Of a stretch of DNA of 64,000 nucleotides, positions 1-11,480 are shown piece by piece (position 1 is the first letter of the stretch; each line of letters opens with the position of its first letter). The notes below the pieces were generated by a model. It saw only the letters and a program-made list of their open reading frames with translations, was not told the origin of the DNA and made no database searches. Origin of the DNA: Saccopteryx bilineata (Eukaryota; Chordata; Mammalia; Chiroptera; Emballonuridae). Made by a program: the position numbers and the translations under genes. The stretch is taken from contig NC_089493.1 of assembly GCF_036850765.1 (NCBI RefSeq), forward strand, positions 12,587,632 to 12,651,631. The letters are read 5' to 3'.

Positions 1-201
1 CTGTATGCTACCTTTCATACCTACTCCAAACTTTATTCAAACATTATATTCACTATGTTTACGAGATGCACAATGAAATTTGGTTGACTTTTTTATTCTA
101 GCAGTTAGTTTCTTCTGAGAGGACATTTTTCTTATTCTCTTGAATTTTCAAAATTATTTCACATGAAAGTGCTAGTATTTTCATATATAGGTGACTTAAA
201 A

Positions 202-385
202 TTCTTTAAATTTGATTTATTGATTGATTTTAGAGAGACAGAGAGAGAGAAGCATTCATTTGTTCCATTTAGTTATGCATTGATTGGTTGCCTCCCATAT
301 GTGCCCTGACCAGGGATCAAACCCTCAACCTTGGGGTTTCAGGACAACACTCGAACTGACTGAGCTAACAAGTCAGGGCACGTAA
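202..385 (-). mobile_element. SINE C (short tRNA-derived bat SINE)
   Basis: Reverse-oriented copy: A/T-rich tail at the left, then a GA-rich stretch, and a tRNA-like head ending in TCAGGGCA at the right. It is flanked by near-identical copies of GTGACTTAAAA (191-201 and 386-397), the target-site duplication. Divergence suggests an old insertion. Confidence 0.8.
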
Positions 386-399
386 GTGACTTCAAAAAC

Positions 400-1227
400 A
401 GCTTTATAGAAATATAATTTATATGTCATAACTTTGACCTGTTTCAAGTATATCACTCAATCATTTTCAGCATCGAGTTAGGCAGCCATCACCATGACCT
501 GAGTCTAAAATACATCATCGCCTCAAGAAGAGACTTGTACCCATTAGCAGCCATGCCCGTTGTGTGCTTCAAGCCCGAGGCAATCACTCATCTACTTTCT
601 GTCTCTGGAGTTGTTTTCTCTGGACATTTCATATACACTGCATCACACAGGGTGTGACCTTTTGAGACGTGTTTCTTTCACTTAGCAAAATGTTTTCAAG
701 TTCATCCACGTTGTATCATGAATCAGTACTTCATTTCTTTTTATTGTTGAAGCATATTCTGTTGTTTATAGATATACCACATTGTATTGATCCCTTCACC
801 AGTTGAGGGATATTTGAGTTGTTTTGACCTTTAGGATATTATGAACAATGATGCTATAAACATTTACATCCAAGTCTGTGTGTGGATATAGGCTTTCATT
901 CCTCTTGAGTAGCTAACTTGTGAAATTGCTGAGTCATATAGTAGCTCTAGATTTAACATTTTGAGGACCTGCCAAATTTTTCAGAGTGGTTGCACTGTTT
1001 TTACATTCTCACTGGCAATGCAAAGGGTTCCAGTTTCCCCTCACCCTTGGCAATACTTTCTATTGTCTGTCTTTTTTATTATAGACATCCTAGTGGATGT
1101 GAAGTGGTGTCTCAGTGTAACTTTTATTTGCACTTGCCTAATGACTATAATGTTGAGTCTTTTCATGTGCTTTTCAGCCACTTTTATAAACTTTTTGGTA
1201 AGCTATTTGTTAAAAAGCCTATTCTTT
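400..1227 (-). mobile_element. L1 3' end, degenerate, antisense
   Basis: The plus strand reads as the reverse complement of the 3' end and 3' UTR of a mammalian L1. Recognisable stretches are the 'atataccacattgta' block near 770 and the 'ttgaggacctgccaaa' block near 960. No intact frame remains; the small open frames here are chance. Confidence 0.75.
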
Positions 1228-1240
1228 CACAATTTCTTTT

Positions 1241-1538
1241 TTAAATGAGAGGAGGGGAGACAGAGAGACAGAGTCCTGCATGTGCCCTGACCAGGATCCA
1301 CTCGGCAACCACATCGGGGACTGTTTGCTTGAATCAACTGAGCTATCCTTAGTGCCTGAGGCCAAGGCTTGGACCAATCGAGCCACTAGCTGTGGGAGGG
1401 GAAGAGAGAGAGAAGAGGGAGAGGGAGGGAAACAGAAGCAGATGGTAGCTTCTCATGTGTGCCCTGACTAGGGATCAAACCCCCGATGTCCATATGCCAG
1501 GCTGATGCTCTATCCACTGAACCAACTGGCCAGGGCCA
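1241..1538 (-). mobile_element. SINE A-related older subfamily
   Basis: About 300 bp, reverse orientation, ending in AACTGGCCAGGGCC (the reverse of the tRNA-like head). The middle differs from standard SINE A: it has 'gaatcaactgagctatcc' type repeats and lacks the usual central block. Imperfect duplication CACAATTTCTTTT (1228-1240) / CACAGTTTATTTT (1539-1551). Confidence 0.75.
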
Positions 1539-1701
1539 CACAGTTTATTTTTAATAGTAAAATTTATTATATATGTCTCCATTATAAAAAAAAGTAAACT
1601 TCTGCATAACTTGAAAAATATAGAAAGAAATAAAAAAATTATTATTATTACTTAATGACAACTACTTTTAACTATTAAAATATGCAATATGTGCATATAT
1701 A

Positions 1702-2301
1702 AGGTCTACCGGAAAGTTCTGTCTGTTTTTGGAATAAAACAAAATACAAATTTTTTTTACCGTCAATAAACTTTATTAAATAATATATTTCCACACCAAT
1801 CCTATATTCCGAATATGGTCCGAAATTGTTTGCTGAGCAGAATTAAGCCTTTCTGCAATCTCCGATGTTGTCAGAAAAGGATCTTGCTCTAACATGATCT
1901 TAACAACATCATCATCGATCAAAGATGGTTGCCCAGAACGTGGCTTATCAGAAAGGTCAAAATCACCTGTTTCGAATTTTTCAAACCATCTTCTGCATGT
2001 CCTATCAGAAACTGTACCTTCACCAAACACTTTCAATAAATTTCTACATGCTTCTGCAGCATTTCTTTCTTGTTGAAATTCATAAAAATACAGTGGCGTA
2101 AATAAACTTTATCAGTAGCAATGGTACACTATCGCTTCACGTATAAGATTAACGTGAATCAACTTTGTTTTAGTTAATTTGCTACGTCAGTATGTATACA
2201 TTAAGTGATAAAAATAGAGAGGCACACATGTGCCAAATAAACATGTGCTTACGTGTTGAAACTTGTTGTGATAGAAACGGACAGAACTTTCCGGTAGACC
2301 T
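1702..2301 (-). mobile_element. Internally deleted mariner (600 bp)
   Basis: Terminal inverted repeats AGGTCTACCGGAAAGTTCTG face each other at 1702 and 2301, flanked by TA dinucleotides (1700-1701, 2302-2303), the mariner target duplication. The minus strand keeps the transposase N-terminus (about 85 codons, 2036-1776: a helix-turn-helix region with a GQPS motif, GRPS in the longer copy). It then jumps directly to the 3' end of the element. Compared with the longer copy at 14396-16025, about 680 bp of catalytic region is missing; the junction shows about 3 bp of shared sequence (TAT). It cannot encode an active enzyme and is a non-autonomous derivative. Confidence 0.9.
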
Positions 2302-2303
2302 TA

Positions 2304-3837
2304 TATATATTTAATGTGCATGGTATTATGCTATAAATTTTGTCATTCAGTATTTTGCTTTGTGTACATTTAATTGTTGCTTCTAACTAGTGCATAGTAA
2401 TCATATTATAAATATACATTTACAACATTTTTCCACTTCCCTAATGATACAACCTAGGTGGCCACTACTTTTCCCTGACCATAAATGTCGCCATCACAAC
2501 TGGCATCCCAGAGCATGTTACCTGAAGGGCATGGATGGAAATTTCCCTGATATTTACCTAGAAGTGAAGATGCTGGGTCAAAGAGAATTTACATTCTTAA
2601 TTTCATTAAGTACCTCCAAATGATTGTTTCTAAAATGTCCTTTCCAGCTTAGACTTTTATCAAAACTGTAAGAGTTCCCACGTACCCCATCTTATCCAAC
2701 ACTTGGTAGCATATATCTTTTTATTTTTGTCTTCTGGTGGGTTTAACATGATGTCTATTGTTTCAAAATGTCTCCCACCTGATTACAGGAAGTTTGAGCC
2801 TTCTTCACATACTTAACTATTCAGGCTTCCCTCTCTGTGTATTGTCTACTGACAAATTTTTTGTTGAATATAATTTCTTTCCTTACTAATTTGCTTGAGC
2901 CCCTTGAGTACTGAGTGGTTTTCATCATGGTGATCGTAATTGACAATAGGAAGTATATTTTACATCACAACTAACACATACACTTTATATATTTATTATG
3001 CATAAAGCCTATACATGAATATATTTATACATGAATATATTATTAATCATAGTATATGTTGAGTATATCAATAATACATAATTATGTACTAAATATGTGC
3101 TTCATTATATGTTAATATGTATTAATATACTATATATGCATATATGAATATATTTCTAACCAATATACGGTAGATATATATGTCTATTTTTAAATTTATA
3201 TTTTTATTTATATAATATAAATAAGAGGTTGATGAATATATTCTTCTAATACTTGCTATGCACTATTCTATTCTACTTTATTTTTTAAAATGTTGGTTGC
3301 GATCCAAAGTTGAATTTATCACCCAACAGTGGTCCACAAATCATAGTCTAAAATCAGTTGTCCTTGATGTAACCCCTGATCAGTTAAGAGATTTGCAAAC
3401 ATCTCCCAGTCTGTCCCATCTCTGTTCATTTTGCCAATGAGCACATTGTTTATCAAAAATCTCTAATATTCTTGTACTGAGATCTTGATCCATCATCTGA
3501 ATCTTAGGAAATTCTCTCCACTTCTACTTCATATCCATACTCTCCTACATTTTCTTCATTCAATTTAAAACTTTACCTTTTGTATTTAGGTAAATTCAGT
3601 CTGAGGCCAACCTTCTTAATTCAATATAAGGTGGGGATTCAACTTTATTTTCTTTACTTTTCTCCATAGAGTGAGCAAATTTTCCCAATACTATCAATTA
3701 GCATTTTTATATCCTTTTATGGTATCTTATATCAGATTCCCACAAAACATGGATTTAGTTCTGTTTGTTGGTCCATTTGTTGGTTTTGTGCCAGCATTCT
3801 GTTTTGGTAACTTTTTTATGTGATGTATCTCAACGAT
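2304..3837. other. AT-rich intergenic stretch, no gene seen
   Basis: Low-complexity AT-rich sequence peaks at about 2970-3240, with many TATATT/ATATAT runs and partial direct repeats of 'tacatgaatatattta'. The flanks are unique-looking with no coding signal; the 60-77 codon frames here have no recognisable product. Confidence 0.6.
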
Positions 3838-4771
3838 AAAGATCAGAGATTGATGTTTTTCTGGGAAGTCGAGGGAGCATCCAAGGTCCTAAGTCATGGT
3901 GTCTCAGAGGGGTGGTTTTGCCTTAGGCTTTTATAGGGAGGAGTAAACAAGTTGCCGAGGGGTGACTTGTAGTAGAGGCTGTTTTTCAATCAGAACTCTC
4001 CATCAGTTATGTGAACAGGAAATGTTTTTCTCTGTGGTTAGCTAATGTCAGAGGACAAGCATTTTTAATCTTAGTAAATTGATCATGAGACAAAGATTGG
4101 GAAGTTGGAGGGTCAGTGTTGGGCCTTGTCATTAGGTTCAAGGAACCGGGAGAAAAGTCTGTATTTGGCCTTGTCAGTGCCCTTCTTGTTCAAGACAAAC
4201 ATCATCTGTCTTAGAGAAAACTCAGGGATTGGAGTCATTTCTGTGGGACCCTGGTCGGGACACAGTGACATTGCCCAGAGAGTCAGCAGTTTCTGGTTGG
4301 TGTTCTCCTTGGAGCACTAGCTGGGCCATCTGCTCAGCTCTGATGGTGGTCTGAAGCTGAGAAAGGGTTCTGGGGCAAGGCGTTTCATTCGGAGGATACT
4401 TATAAGACACAGCAGAAAAAATGATTATTGGAGGATGTATACAGAGTAAGAAAAGCAAGACTCCAGACCAGCAGGATTCAGTCTAGTGGGTTCCAGGCAA
4501 TTGGTGTGGAGAGGCGCTTCGATGGTGGGGTCGGGGCTGTGGTGGCAATACAGTGAATTTCTAGGGTAGCGTCTCATAGGTCCTTGCTCATGCAGAGTCA
4601 GAGAGGTTTAGGGGAACAAATATGCAAATATTGGGAGCCCTGAGTGTTTGTAAGTAAATTAAGAGTAGAGAAGAACATGGTAACAAGAGCAAACATAAAA
4701 AGGTAAAGGGAAGGCATGCCTTAAGGAAGTACTGAAACTAATGAATAATAGAAAGTAAAATAATTATGAGA

Positions 4772-5095
4772 GCCTGACCAGGTGATGGTGCAATGGATAG
4801 AGCGTCAGACTGGGATGCAGAAGACCCAGGTTCGAGACCCTAAGGTCGCCAGCTTGATTGTGGGCTTAATCTGGTTTGAGCAAAGCTCACCAGTTTGGAC
4901 CCAAAGTCACTGGCTCGAGCAAGGGGTTACTCGGTCTGCTGAAGGCCCGCAGTCAAGGCACATGAGAAAGCAATCAATGAACAACTAAGGTGTCGCAACG
5001 AAAAACTGATGATTGATGCTTCTCATCTCTCTCTGTTCCTGTCTGTCTGTCCCTATCTATCCCTCTCTCTGACTCTGTCTCTGTTAAAAAAAAAA
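4772..5095 (+). mobile_element. SINE B
   Basis: Plus-oriented copy beginning GCCTGACCAGGTGATGGTGC, with a B-box-like GGTTCGAGACC and an A-rich tail. Duplication ATAATTATGAG / TTAATTGTGAG flanks it. Confidence 0.9.
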
Positions 5096-5451
5096 ATTAA
5101 TTGTGAGGAGGCTCCGAAGCAGAAATGTGGAGGGGACTAGACAGGAGAATCCTGAGGAGTTAACATTCCAGCATCATGAGTAGAAGCTGACTCCCGCGGG
5201 ATGTTATCCACTGGTTCCAGAATGTGTGAGAAAGTGGTCTGTCTCATATCCTGATCTGCTTCTGGGAGCTCTTAAAAGAGCCTCAGTTTAAGTCTCCTGT
5301 TGGGATAAACTTTCCCAAATTCAAAATAACCCTTGTTTTTCTACAGTTGTGAAACAGGAACACAAGGTTGATTCCTGATAGTTTTGCAAAAGCATGAATG
5401 GTTAGGAAGACAGCATAAGGTTCCTCCCAGCTGGGGTCAAGATTGGTCTTT

Positions 5452-5783
5452 GGGCCTGACCAGGAGGTGGTGCAATGGATAGAGCGTCAGACTGTGATGT
5501 GGAGGACCCAGGTTCGAAACCCCGAGGTTGCCAGCTTGAGTGTGGGCTCATCTGGTTTGAGCAAGGCTCACCAGCTTGAGCCCAAAGTCACTGGCTTGAG
5601 CAAGAGGTCACTCGCTCCGCTGTAGCAACCCCGGTTAAGGCACATATGAGAAAGCAATCAGTGAACAACTAAGGTGCCGTAACGAAGAATTGATGCTTCT
5701 CATCTCTTTCCCTTCCTGTCTGTCTGTCCCTATCTGTCCCCTCTCTCTGTCTCTGTCACACAAAAAAAAAGAAAGAAAGAAAT
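5452..5783 (+). mobile_element. SINE B
   Basis: Plus-oriented copy with head GGGCCTGACCAGGAGGTGGT and tail A-rich then GAAA repeats. Perfect duplication GATTGGTCTT at 5441-5450 and 5784-5793. Confidence 0.9.
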
Positions 5784-6124
5784 GATTGGTCTTTTCTTGC
5801 ACATTTTATATATGTGCATTTTATTTTCTTAGGGGTGGTATCTTTTCCAGAAGACTAGGTCTTCAGCCTGAAGATAAGGGAGGGGTCTGGGAGAGAGGCA
5901 TATTTGAGCTATTGGTGATCAATATGAATGTATTGACATTCATACTTAAGACCTTGGCAGGTCTTAAGAGTATAGATTAGACCAGGTAGGGATTGCCCAT
6001 ACTCCAGCATGAGTAAGGCATCCTCATTGGCTCAGCAACAACTGTTTTATAAGCAGATAACCAATGTTGAGAGGAGAGTGAGGATGGAAGGACCATCAGG
6101 CAAGTGGCAAGACTTTGGGCCAAG

Positions 6125-6790
6125 TCAGGCTGAGTTCCCCAGAGTTTCGCCACTTTTAGTGTAGGAGCAGCATTGGCCCATTTTCTTTGTAGAGAATTGA
6201 GGATGGTGAGGACAGTGCAGTTTTCGTGAGAGTGGAAGTGCTCCCTGACTATCCTGAATAAACCTTAGCAAGAAAGTGAGTTCTTCCTTCACTAGAGAAG
6301 AACAGAGCGATTCCCCAAGTGGGAAAATTCCCTTCCAGCAGCACCTTAGCTGGAGATGTGGCAGTAGCCTATTGCAGGGAGAAGCTTCCAAGCACTCTTT
6401 TTAGAATGCAGACTATAGTAAGAACATACTTATACCCATGAGAGTCCAGGAGTTTAATCAAATCCATTGGATGGTAGAGAAAGGGACCTGACGGAGCTGG
6501 CTGTCAGTTTTGCTCCACTTTTACAAGGATGATGTTTCTGGCAGATGGTACATATTGAGATTACCCGTTCAATGTGAGTGCCCAAGCGTCCCTGCCAATG
6601 TTTGTGTAGGAAACTGTTAAGCTTTTCTCTACCACGATGTGTAACCTTATGGAGGCTGTGCACCAATTTGGCGACTTCTTCCTATAAATTCAAGGGAAGT
6701 GCCTGAGACACTGGGTCAAAAATGAGGATGACGTACCAAAAGGCCAATGGCATGTTATGTTCTTGAGTGAGGAAGCCTAAAACCTGTCCT
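6125..6790 (-). pseudogene. Retroviral pol (integrase) remnant
   Basis: On the minus strand, frames at 6666-6454 and 6391-6125 read as a decayed retroviral integrase. The first contains the His-His-Cys-Cys zinc-binding pattern (H and H in 'HKVTH', C and C in 'CTICQ'). The second resembles the start of the catalytic core. Stops and frameshifts separate them. The look is gammaretrovirus-like (class I ERV), which is inference from the zinc-binding segment. Not functional. Confidence 0.65.
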
Positions 6791-7336
6791 TCCCTTTCAC
6801 GTTTATAAAGAGGAAAGGGTAATTGTGTAGGGTCTTAGAGAAGTAAGTCAGGGCCTCAGGAAACCCCTGTGTCCTGACAGTTCGTGCATATTGTTGACTT
6901 GTTCTTGTGAAGGCAGAGAGATACTATGAGCTGGGGGAGGGGGGTAAAAGCAGACGTAAGTCAGTGACTGTGACGTGGTGGGTGGGCCTCGAGTGGCAGA
7001 GGGTTAGGAACTAGAGGACACCAGGGTTTGACTCTTCTGTTTCTTGTTCACAAGCCAGTGCTGGCCAGCATCCCTTGGCAGTAGCTTCTTCATTGGGAAT
7101 AGGGGGTATTACAAGGACTGGATGTGGGGACTAAGAGTCTTTTGTCAAGGAGGCCTGAAATTACAGACTGAAAACCTTGGCGGGGGGGGGGGAGCTTCTG
7201 CTTTTAGAGGACATTGTGGTAATCCTGGAAGGGTTCATTTCTACTCTGAGAAATCCAGCCTCCTGGTTTTGGCCTGTAAGGGGGGTGAGCAAGTCCAAAG
7301 GGAGTCAGGTATCTAAGTTCATGTAATTGGTACTGT

Positions 7337-7652
7337 CCTAGTCTGTTCAGGCTGCTGTAACACACCATTGTCGATGGGTGGCGCACTTCTCCCAGGTCTA
7401 GAGGTTTAAGAAGGCTGTGATCAAGGAGCTGGCAGATTTGGTATCTACTGAGAGCCTTCTCTCTGGTTCATAGATGGCCATCTTTTAGCTGTGTCCTCAC
7501 ATGGTGGAAGGAATGAGGGAGTTCTCTTGGGGCACGAATTTCATTTATGACCAATAACCACCTCCCAAATGTCCTACCACCTAACAACATCATATCAGGG
7601 GTTAATTTTCAACACATGAATTTTGAGGAAACAGAAACATTCAGTCTAAAGA
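7337..7652 (+). repeat. Old mammalian interspersed repeat, family unassigned
   Basis: Begins CTAGTCTGTTCAGGCTGCTG and ends near 'aaacattcagtc', a pattern repeated widely in placental genomes: '...gatcaaggagctggcagatt...tgtcctcacatggtggaagg...'. I recognise the pattern but not the family name with certainty. Confidence 0.55.
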
Positions 7653-7789
7653 AGTACATAAGGGCCTAAAGAAGTTCTGGCACAAATGAGTTAGATGGTC
7701 AATGGGAGTCATTAAAGGGCAAAGGTAGTAGGCACAGATGAGGGACCTTAAGGGGGAGGCTCTCAGGAAAGGAGGGACTACTGAAATTC

Positions 7790-7985
7790 CAATTGGAAGT
7801 AACTCTCTTCCCCGAAGGTTCACTGGGTAATGGAGCTGAGCAGAAAGCTGATGGGTATTTTCATCATCTTGATTGTGGTGATGTCTTATTGGTATAAACA
7901 CTTAGTAAGTTATACATTTTATATATGTGCATTTTATTTTCTTTCCATTATACCTCAATAAAGCTGATAAAAATAAAGAAAATGT
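7790..7985 (+). mobile_element. L1 3' UTR fragment
   Basis: Reads 'catcttgattgtggtgatg...' and ends 'tatacctcaataaagctgataaaaa', the typical polyadenylation end of an old mammalian L1 in sense orientation. A second short copy of the 'acattttatatatgtgcat' segment occurs at 5801-5825. Confidence 0.65.
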
Positions 7986-8239
7986 GAAAAAAATAAAACC
8001 ATAACCACACAAACCAGCAAGACTTTTTAAAAAAACATACGTGACTTTATGTGCCACTCAATGGAAAAAGCAAAATTTAAAAGCTGGAGAAAATGCGTAC
8101 TTTCCTACCGAATTCTACATTACCAAAATAGACCCTTGGCACTGAGTGGTCTGTGCACTAAAAAAAGAAATAGAATCTGTGGATAAACCAATTATCATAC
8201 AGGAGAACGGAAAGAGTGCTAAACAACTGCCCGTGAAAT

Positions 8240-8700
8240 AAGACCACAACCAGAGGCCTTGACAGCAGAGATGTACTTAACCTATAAGGAAAAGAGAATT
8301 CCAATGTTATTTGAATATTTGCACAGAAAAATGTAGAAACTGCCGAGTTCTTTTATAAAGCTTATATAATTTTAATAAAAATGAGCAAATTTTGAAAGTG
8401 GATGCAAAAATTCCCAATAAAATATTAGTTAATACAGTCCAGTGTATAACAACAACAACAAAAAAATAGCACATGGTCGAATGGGATATCCCAGGAATGC
8501 ATGGATAATGCAATGTCAGGGAATTATTCATGACAATGGCATGGACATGTTAAAAGAGAAAAATTACATGAACACATTTAATTCTTAGAAAGCATCTGAT
8601 AAAATTTGGCAGTCCTTCCCTAAAATAATAGGAATTGTTATGGGAAAATCAATGGCAAATTATTCACTACATCTTTAAATGGTAAATGACTGACGCCACA
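8240..8700 (+). mobile_element. L1 ORF2 fragment, degenerate
   Basis: Sense-strand remnant of the L1 reverse-transcriptase frame. The 'caataaaatattagttaat...gggatatcccaggaatgcatgg' sequence near 8415-8505 corresponds to the conserved RT region. Full of stops. Confidence 0.6.
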
Positions 8701-9276
8701 TCAAGGCAAATCAAGAACATAAACATTTGTGGAACAAAGGTGTTCAAGTCCCCCTCCCCTCCGTGGCAGCCCTTCTAGAATGGAAGTAACATGCATCCAG
8801 GGACATTGCAGTTTTCAGTGTTTGCAACTAATTAAGAACTTTTAAATCTAGTGTGCGGGCCAGATACAGTCGTAGGGCTGCCAGTTTCTGGTTCCTGTTC
8901 TAGAATCTTGCCACTGAGTGTAATGTTAACTTTTTACAAACTTCTTTCTCTTTTCATTATCTTACCAGACGACTGTTCATAGTTCTTAGTTCCACAACAA
9001 TTGCGGTTGTATTGTATATACCATTTATTCAAGTGTTATTTGGAAATCCAAATGTTTTTGAAATAAAAGAAATTATTTGGATGATATGGACAGCTCCACA
9101 GTGGAAGTAATAACTTCTGCTAACCTCCACCATCTGGCAAACTACCCTCCTGGTATATCACAGTTCAATATCTATTTTTAAAAGATTATTAATCAATTTA
9201 GAAAATAATTACCTCGGTAAGGATTTTGGGCTACTTTGTCTAATTCTTAGTTTTAGTTCAAGTTTCTATTCTTAGC
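8701..9276. other. Intergenic, nothing recognised
   Basis: Unique-looking sequence of ordinary base composition; no coding frame, RNA gene or named repeat identified. Confidence 0.5.
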
Positions 9277-9285
9277 AAAAGAAAA

Positions 9286-9333
<48 letters not shown>
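9277..9333. repeat. Poly(A)-(TA)n microsatellite
   Basis: A run of A (with one G) followed immediately by about 14 TA units. Likely grown from an A-rich retrotransposon tail. Confidence 0.9.
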
Positions 9334-9336
<3 letters not shown>

Positions 9337-9405
9337 TAACTAACAAAAAAATTAAGGAATTTCAAAAGTGAGAAAGCCCTGGCTTGGTAGCTCAGTTGGT
9401 TAGAG

Positions 9406-10144
9406 CAGTGGTAGTCACCCTGGTCCCTACTGTCCACTAGTGGGCATTCCAGCTTTCATGGTGGGAGGTAGCGGAGCAACCAAAGTATAAATAAAAAGAT
9501 AGGCCCTGGCTGGTTGGCTCAGTGGTAGAGCGTTGGCCTGGCGTGCAGGAGTCCTGGGTTCGATTCCCGGCCAGGGCACACAGGAGAAACGCCCATTTGC
9601 TTCTCCACCCCTCCCCCTCTCCTTCCTCTCTCTCTCTCTCTTCCCCTCCAGCAGCCAAGGCTCCATTGGAGCAAAGTTGGCCCGAGCGCTGAGGATGGCT
9701 CCATGGCCTCTGCCTCAGGCGCTAGAATGGCTCTGATTGCAACAGAATGACGCCCCAGATGGGCAGAGCATTGCCCCCTGGTGGGCGTGCCGGGGTGTAT
9801 CCCGGTCGGGCACATGTGGGAGTCTGTCTGACTGCCTCCCTATTTCCAACTTTGGAAAAATACAAAAATAATAATAATAATAATAAATAAAAAGATAGAT
9901 TTAACTACAGTAAGTTGTTTTTTAAAGATTTATTCTGCCAAACAGTGAAAATCCGACATAAAGTACTTGGTAATTATTATATGCTTTAACTTGCTGTACC
10001 TCTGCTTTATAAATTTTATAAAGTAAAGTGACCTCCCTACTTTATAAATTACCATTATTGTGGAACCAGTGGGCAGTTAGAAAATTTTACTACTAACAGA
10101 GATACAAAAGTGGGTGGTAGATATAAAAAGGTTGACTACCTCTG
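9406..10144. mobile_element. Non-autonomous hAT MITE inside SINE C
   Basis: Inverted ends CAGTGGTAGTCACCCT (left) and the reverse complement of GGTTGACTACCTCTG (right). The 8-bp duplication GGTTAGAG is perfect (9398-9405, 10145-10152), as expected for hAT. No transposase frame. It is about 356 bp long once the SINE A at 9503 is removed. Confidence 0.9.
9503..9885 (+). mobile_element. SINE A inside the hAT MITE
   Basis: Full-length plus copy: tRNA-like head with A- and B-box-like motifs (GGTTCGATTCCCGG), CT-rich block, body, and tail 'ggaaaaatacaaaaataataa'. Duplication AATAAAAAGATAG at 9490-9502 and 9886-9898 is exact. Youngest layer of the nest. Confidence 0.95.
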
Positions 10145-10666
10145 GGTTAGAGCATCATCCAGATATGCCAAGGTAGTGGGTTCAATCCCTGGTCCGGGCA
10201 CATAGAAGAATCAACCAACGAATGCATAAATATCTGGAACAACAAATCAGTGTTTCTCTGTCTCTAAAATATTAATAAATAAGTAAATCTTTTTTAAAAA
10301 AGAAAATTATATAAATCACACAACCTAAGAAATTCTCATTCTTTTCAAGTCTGCTGAATTTTTGGAACCTAATTTTCTTGCTGATATATCAAAAAGAAAA
10401 ACTTAAAAAAAAAAACAGTTCTGCTGGCTCATCTGAAATGTAGTTATCTGTCTTGGCAGCAGGGTTCTTACTGATTGTTCTAAGAATAGTCAGATACATA
10501 AGGTCTAAAGGCCCAGGCATCATTGAAGAAGCAGGACAAGTGAAACCTGATGGGTGTGGCATGCCTTTGCCAAGATGTTTCTGCTGGGTGTCACCAGCTC
10601 GTTGTCCTGTAGGGATGTGCGCAGTGTGGCCAGATTTCCCAATCCCACAAGAGGAGTCAGAATTCC

Positions 10667-10675
10667 GTGTGTGTG

Positions 10676-10710
<35 letters not shown>

Positions 10711-11005
10711 TGTGAGTGACAGAGACAGAGAGGGATAGAGACAGACAGATAGGAAGGGAGAGAGATGAGAAGCATGAATTCTTCATTGCAGCATCTTAGT
10801 TGTTCATTGATTGCTTTCTCATATGTGCCTTGACCAGGGGGCTACAGCAGAACGAGTGACCCCTTGCTCAAGCCAGTGACTTTGGGTTTGAGCCTTACTC
10901 AAACCAGATGAGCCCACACTCAAGCTAGCAACCTTGGAGTCTCGAACCTGGGTCCTTCATGTCCCAGTCCAATGCTCTATCCACTGCGCCACTACTTGGT
11001 CATGA
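10667..11005 (-). mobile_element. SINE B, reverse, with GT/GA microsatellite tail
   Basis: Reverse copy ending in the complement of its tRNA-like head. Duplication CAGAATTCC at 10658-10666 and 11006-11014. Its tail has evolved into (GT)n followed by (GA)n at about 10668-10710. Confidence 0.9.
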
Positions 11006-11357
11006 CAGAATTCCATATTTTTATGTAAAATTTCCCAGTATCCAAACTGCATAGGCACACTTAACAGACCAGTAAACTGGATTTGACTGTCAGGTTAGTG
11101 GTTTGCAACCTCTAATCTGAGGTAGGAAAGGTTCTCTTGGTAAGGGATGGAGAGGCTGGGCATGCAGAAATCAGAAGTGTGTTGGTTATTAAATTTGAAG
11201 TGACAAATGTGGCCCAGTGGTTCATTGGGCCTCAAACTCTGTTGTCTATCACCTCACTTAGAAATATAAAGATGTTCTCAACTTCAAGTTGGTTTAAACT
11301 ACAGCTCTCTGCCAGGCATCTTCACATATAGTTTATCAAAAAAGCCAGCGCTCTTTT

Positions 11358-11480
11358 ATTTAAAAAAAATTTTTTTTATTGAACTTATTGGCGTGACATT
11401 GGTTAATAAAAGTATATAGGTTTCGGATGTACAATTCTATAATACATCTTCTGTATGTTCACCACCCAAAGTTTTTTATT
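11358..11480 (-). mobile_element. L1 3' end fragment (bat type)
   Basis: Poly-T, then 'attgaacttattggcgtgacattggttaata', the reverse complement of a short truncated L1 3' terminus common in bats. The same sequence recurs at 19548-19724. Confidence 0.65.

Larger units (their letters stand above)
3838..7330 (-). mobile_element. Degenerate endogenous retrovirus remnants (minus strand)
   Basis: This block appears to be the decayed interior of an older provirus, recognisable only through the integrase remnant annotated separately at 6125-6790. Two SINE B copies (4772, 5452) are inserted in it. The outer limits are a guess: I could not find matching LTRs, and the assignment of 3838-6100 and 6800-7330 to the same element is inference. 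Confidence 0.35.
9376..10300 (+). mobile_element. SINE C, split by a hAT MITE
   Basis: The head (GCCCTGGCTTGGTAGCTCAG, 9376-9405) and the remainder (from 10145, '...catcatccagatatgcc...ggttcaatccctggtccgggcacat...') form one SINE C copy if 9406-10144 plus one 8-bp duplication is removed. It is the outermost and oldest layer of a three-level nest. Confidence 0.85.

Noticed and set aside
9503..9575. tRNA gene candidates at SINE heads (GGTTCGATTCC B box)
   Set aside because: They belong to SINE copies with CT-rich bodies, A-rich tails and duplications; the cloverleaf is degraded.
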